Source: Pseudomonas sp. Irchel s3h17
Lineage (GTDB): Bacteria > Pseudomonadota > Gammaproteobacteria > Pseudomonadales > Pseudomonadaceae
Assembly: GCF_900187505.1 (NCBI RefSeq)
Contig: NZ_FYDL01000021.1
Coordinates: 1 to 64,000 of the forward strand
Direction of reading: 5' to 3'
DNA length: 64,000 nt
A program made the translations under genes and the position numbers. The notes under the pieces are model-generated. The model was not told where the DNA came from, made no database searches, and saw only the letters and a program-made list of their open reading frames with translations. The stretch's first letter is position 1. Each line of letters starts with the position of its first letter. This document shows positions 63,039 to 64,000 of this stretch, in pieces.

Positions 63039-63628
63039 CTCTAAATTATACAGAAAAAAATCCGCCTGCATCGGCGGACTCCATCAACAATGCTGTCCGC
63101 ATGCTGGGAGTTGAGAAAAATATCTGGATAACGAAATTTTGGTCGCTCTATGACGGTGCCTTACTTGATGACCAGGTGCTGATTTATTCGACAGGTGAAA
63201 TAGTTGAGCGCAATCAGACTTATGACATAGCTAGAAGTTTCCCAGGGCAAATTTTAGTGGGTGATGATTCCGGAGGTAGGCTGGTTTTAACTGATAAATC
63301 CGTTGTGGATAAGTTTTACCTGATTGGTTCTGGAGACCCTTTCTTAGATGATGCCGAAATATTTCAATCAATTGATGCTTTGGTAGAACATGTCTTAGTC
63401 GAGCAGGGTGTATTATCGGAGTCAGTAGATGTTGTAACCATAGGTAAAGCTAAAGCCACTCCGCAAGAAGTGCTGGCTATCAAGAAAGGGTTGGGGTTAA
63501 GCAGCTCGGTGACAGATCTTAAGGAAAAACTCCAAAAGGAAAATGAGAAGATTTTAAAGGGTGTGAAAGCTGTTAAATATGAGAGGGTAGTAGCTGGATA
63601 TCGGCATCTAATTCGGTTTGATAGCTAG
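63035..63628 (+). CDS. Putative SUKH (SMI1/KNR4)-type immunity protein
   Basis: A 197-residue protein that overlaps the rhs stop by four bases. ITKFWSLYDGALLDDQVLIY followed by STGEIVERNQTYD, a FPGQILVGDDSGGRLVLTD turn and LIGSGDPF resemble the SMI1_KNR4 fold, a common immunity family for nuclease tips. A lysine-rich C-terminal coil (about 150-190) follows. Base composition is AT-rich like the toxin tip. It should neutralise the nuclease domain of the Rhs protein; it is probably cytosolic, which suits a DNase toxin. Confidence 0.78.
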   Translation: MTLNYTEKNPPASADSINNAVRMLGVEKNIWITKFWSLYDGALLDDQVLIYSTGEIVERNQTYDIARSFPGQILVGDDSGGRLVLTDKSVVDKFYLIGSGDPFLDDAEIFQSIDALVEHVLVEQGVLSESVDVVTIGKAKATPQEVLAIKKGLGLSSSVTDLKEKLQKENEKILKGVKAVKYERVVAGYRHLIRFDS

Positions 63629-63695
63629 GTTTTTTACGAAATCCCTTGAAATGCTTGGATGTGTAAAATCGCCGCCATCAACGGCGGAGCCCCTG

Positions 63696-64000
63696 ATGGC
63701 AATGCGATACGAACTCAGCGACTCATCCTGGGAAATGATCAAGGACCTAATCGCCCAGGATTAGAAAACTGGACGCCCACGAAACGATGACCGACTGATG
63801 CTAAACGGCATTCTATGGGTGCTGTGTTCAGGCGCCGCCTGGCGCGATATACCTGAACGATTCGGCCCTTGGTCAACGGTTTATCAGCGCTTTCGCGACT
63901 GGCGAAATCGAGGCGCGTTTGACCAGATGCTCAAACGCTTGCATGTCAGGCTTAACGCGCAAGGGTTGACTGATCTGGACACCTGGATTATCGACTCCAC
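63696..64000 (+). pseudogene. IS5-family transposase fragment with an early in-frame TAG
   Basis: From ATG 63696 the frame reads MAMRYELSDSSWEMIKDLIA then QD and a TAG at 63762-63764, after which the same frame continues KTGRPRNDDRLMLNGILWVL, CSGAAWRDIPERFGPWSTVY, a QRFRDWRNRG block and TWIIDST, where the first DDE aspartate would lie. This is the N-terminal part of an IS5-type transposase (DUF4096-like head), cut off by the window edge. GCCGCCATCAACGGCGG just before the ATG is a hairpin near the element's end. The stop codon makes it probably inactive. The exact left end is not seen. Confidence 0.8.

Overview
The window reads as chromosomal DNA of a Pseudomonas, most likely of the P. fluorescens complex. 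This rests on high GC content, three kinds of REP-type palindromes, a lexA2-imuA-imuB-dnaE2 cassette, and the gene order leuC-leuD-methyltransferase-leuB-asd-usg-fimV-truA-trpF-accD-folC-dedD-cvpA-purF-metZ-SDR, which as I recall it is the P. aeruginosa PA3121-PA3106 arrangement. Species cannot be settled from the sequence alone.

Layout. (1) 0-2.8 kb, minus strand: an orphan PAAR-domain type VI secretion (T6SS) effector followed by two tandem immunity-like genes, with a broken copy of the effector C-terminus between them. (2) 2.9-8.8 kb: dusC; ibpA with a sigma-32-type promoter and a ROSE-type RNA thermometer; a five-PAS GGDEF/EAL protein; a LysR regulator. (3) 9-27.7 kb, plus strand: leucine and aspartate-family biosynthesis, fimV, truA, trpF, accD, folC, dedD, cvpA, purF, metZ and an SDR. 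(4) 27.8-28.35 kb: tRNA-Val(TAC) and two identical tRNA-Asp(GTC) genes with a promoter and a terminator, then two very small genes. (5) 28.9-46.2 kb, minus strand: a 15-gene Wzx/Wzy-type exopolysaccharide operon read from UDP-glucose dehydrogenase down to two carbohydrate-modifying enzymes, nearly every junction being a 4-base overlap. (6) 46.5-51.7 kb: two AraC regulators, one LysR regulator, a MetA-pathway-type outer-membrane protein and a GNAT-like protein. (7) 52-54 kb: a DyP peroxidase and a Gfo/Idh oxidoreductase. (8) 54.1-58.6 kb: the SOS mutagenesis cassette, with a LexA2-type palindrome on the lexA2 start codon. (9) 58.6-64 kb: a prePAAR/PAAR Rhs effector with an SHH-type nuclease tip, a SUKH-like immunity gene and an IS5-like transposase carrying an early stop.

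The most striking point is at about 58,591-58,597. The DnaE2 frame stops matching its family after about 613 of roughly 1,030 residues and joins directly to the C-terminal half of an Eag (DUF1795) chaperone gene. This one junction should disable the SOS translesion polymerase, and it should also remove the chaperone that the downstream prePAAR Rhs effector would be expected to need. The other notable signals are the duplicated effector tail with paired immunity genes at the left edge, and an exopolysaccharide operon with a Walker-A-defective kinase-like protein, two different deacetylases, a FemAB-like transferase and a secreted hydrolase-like protein.
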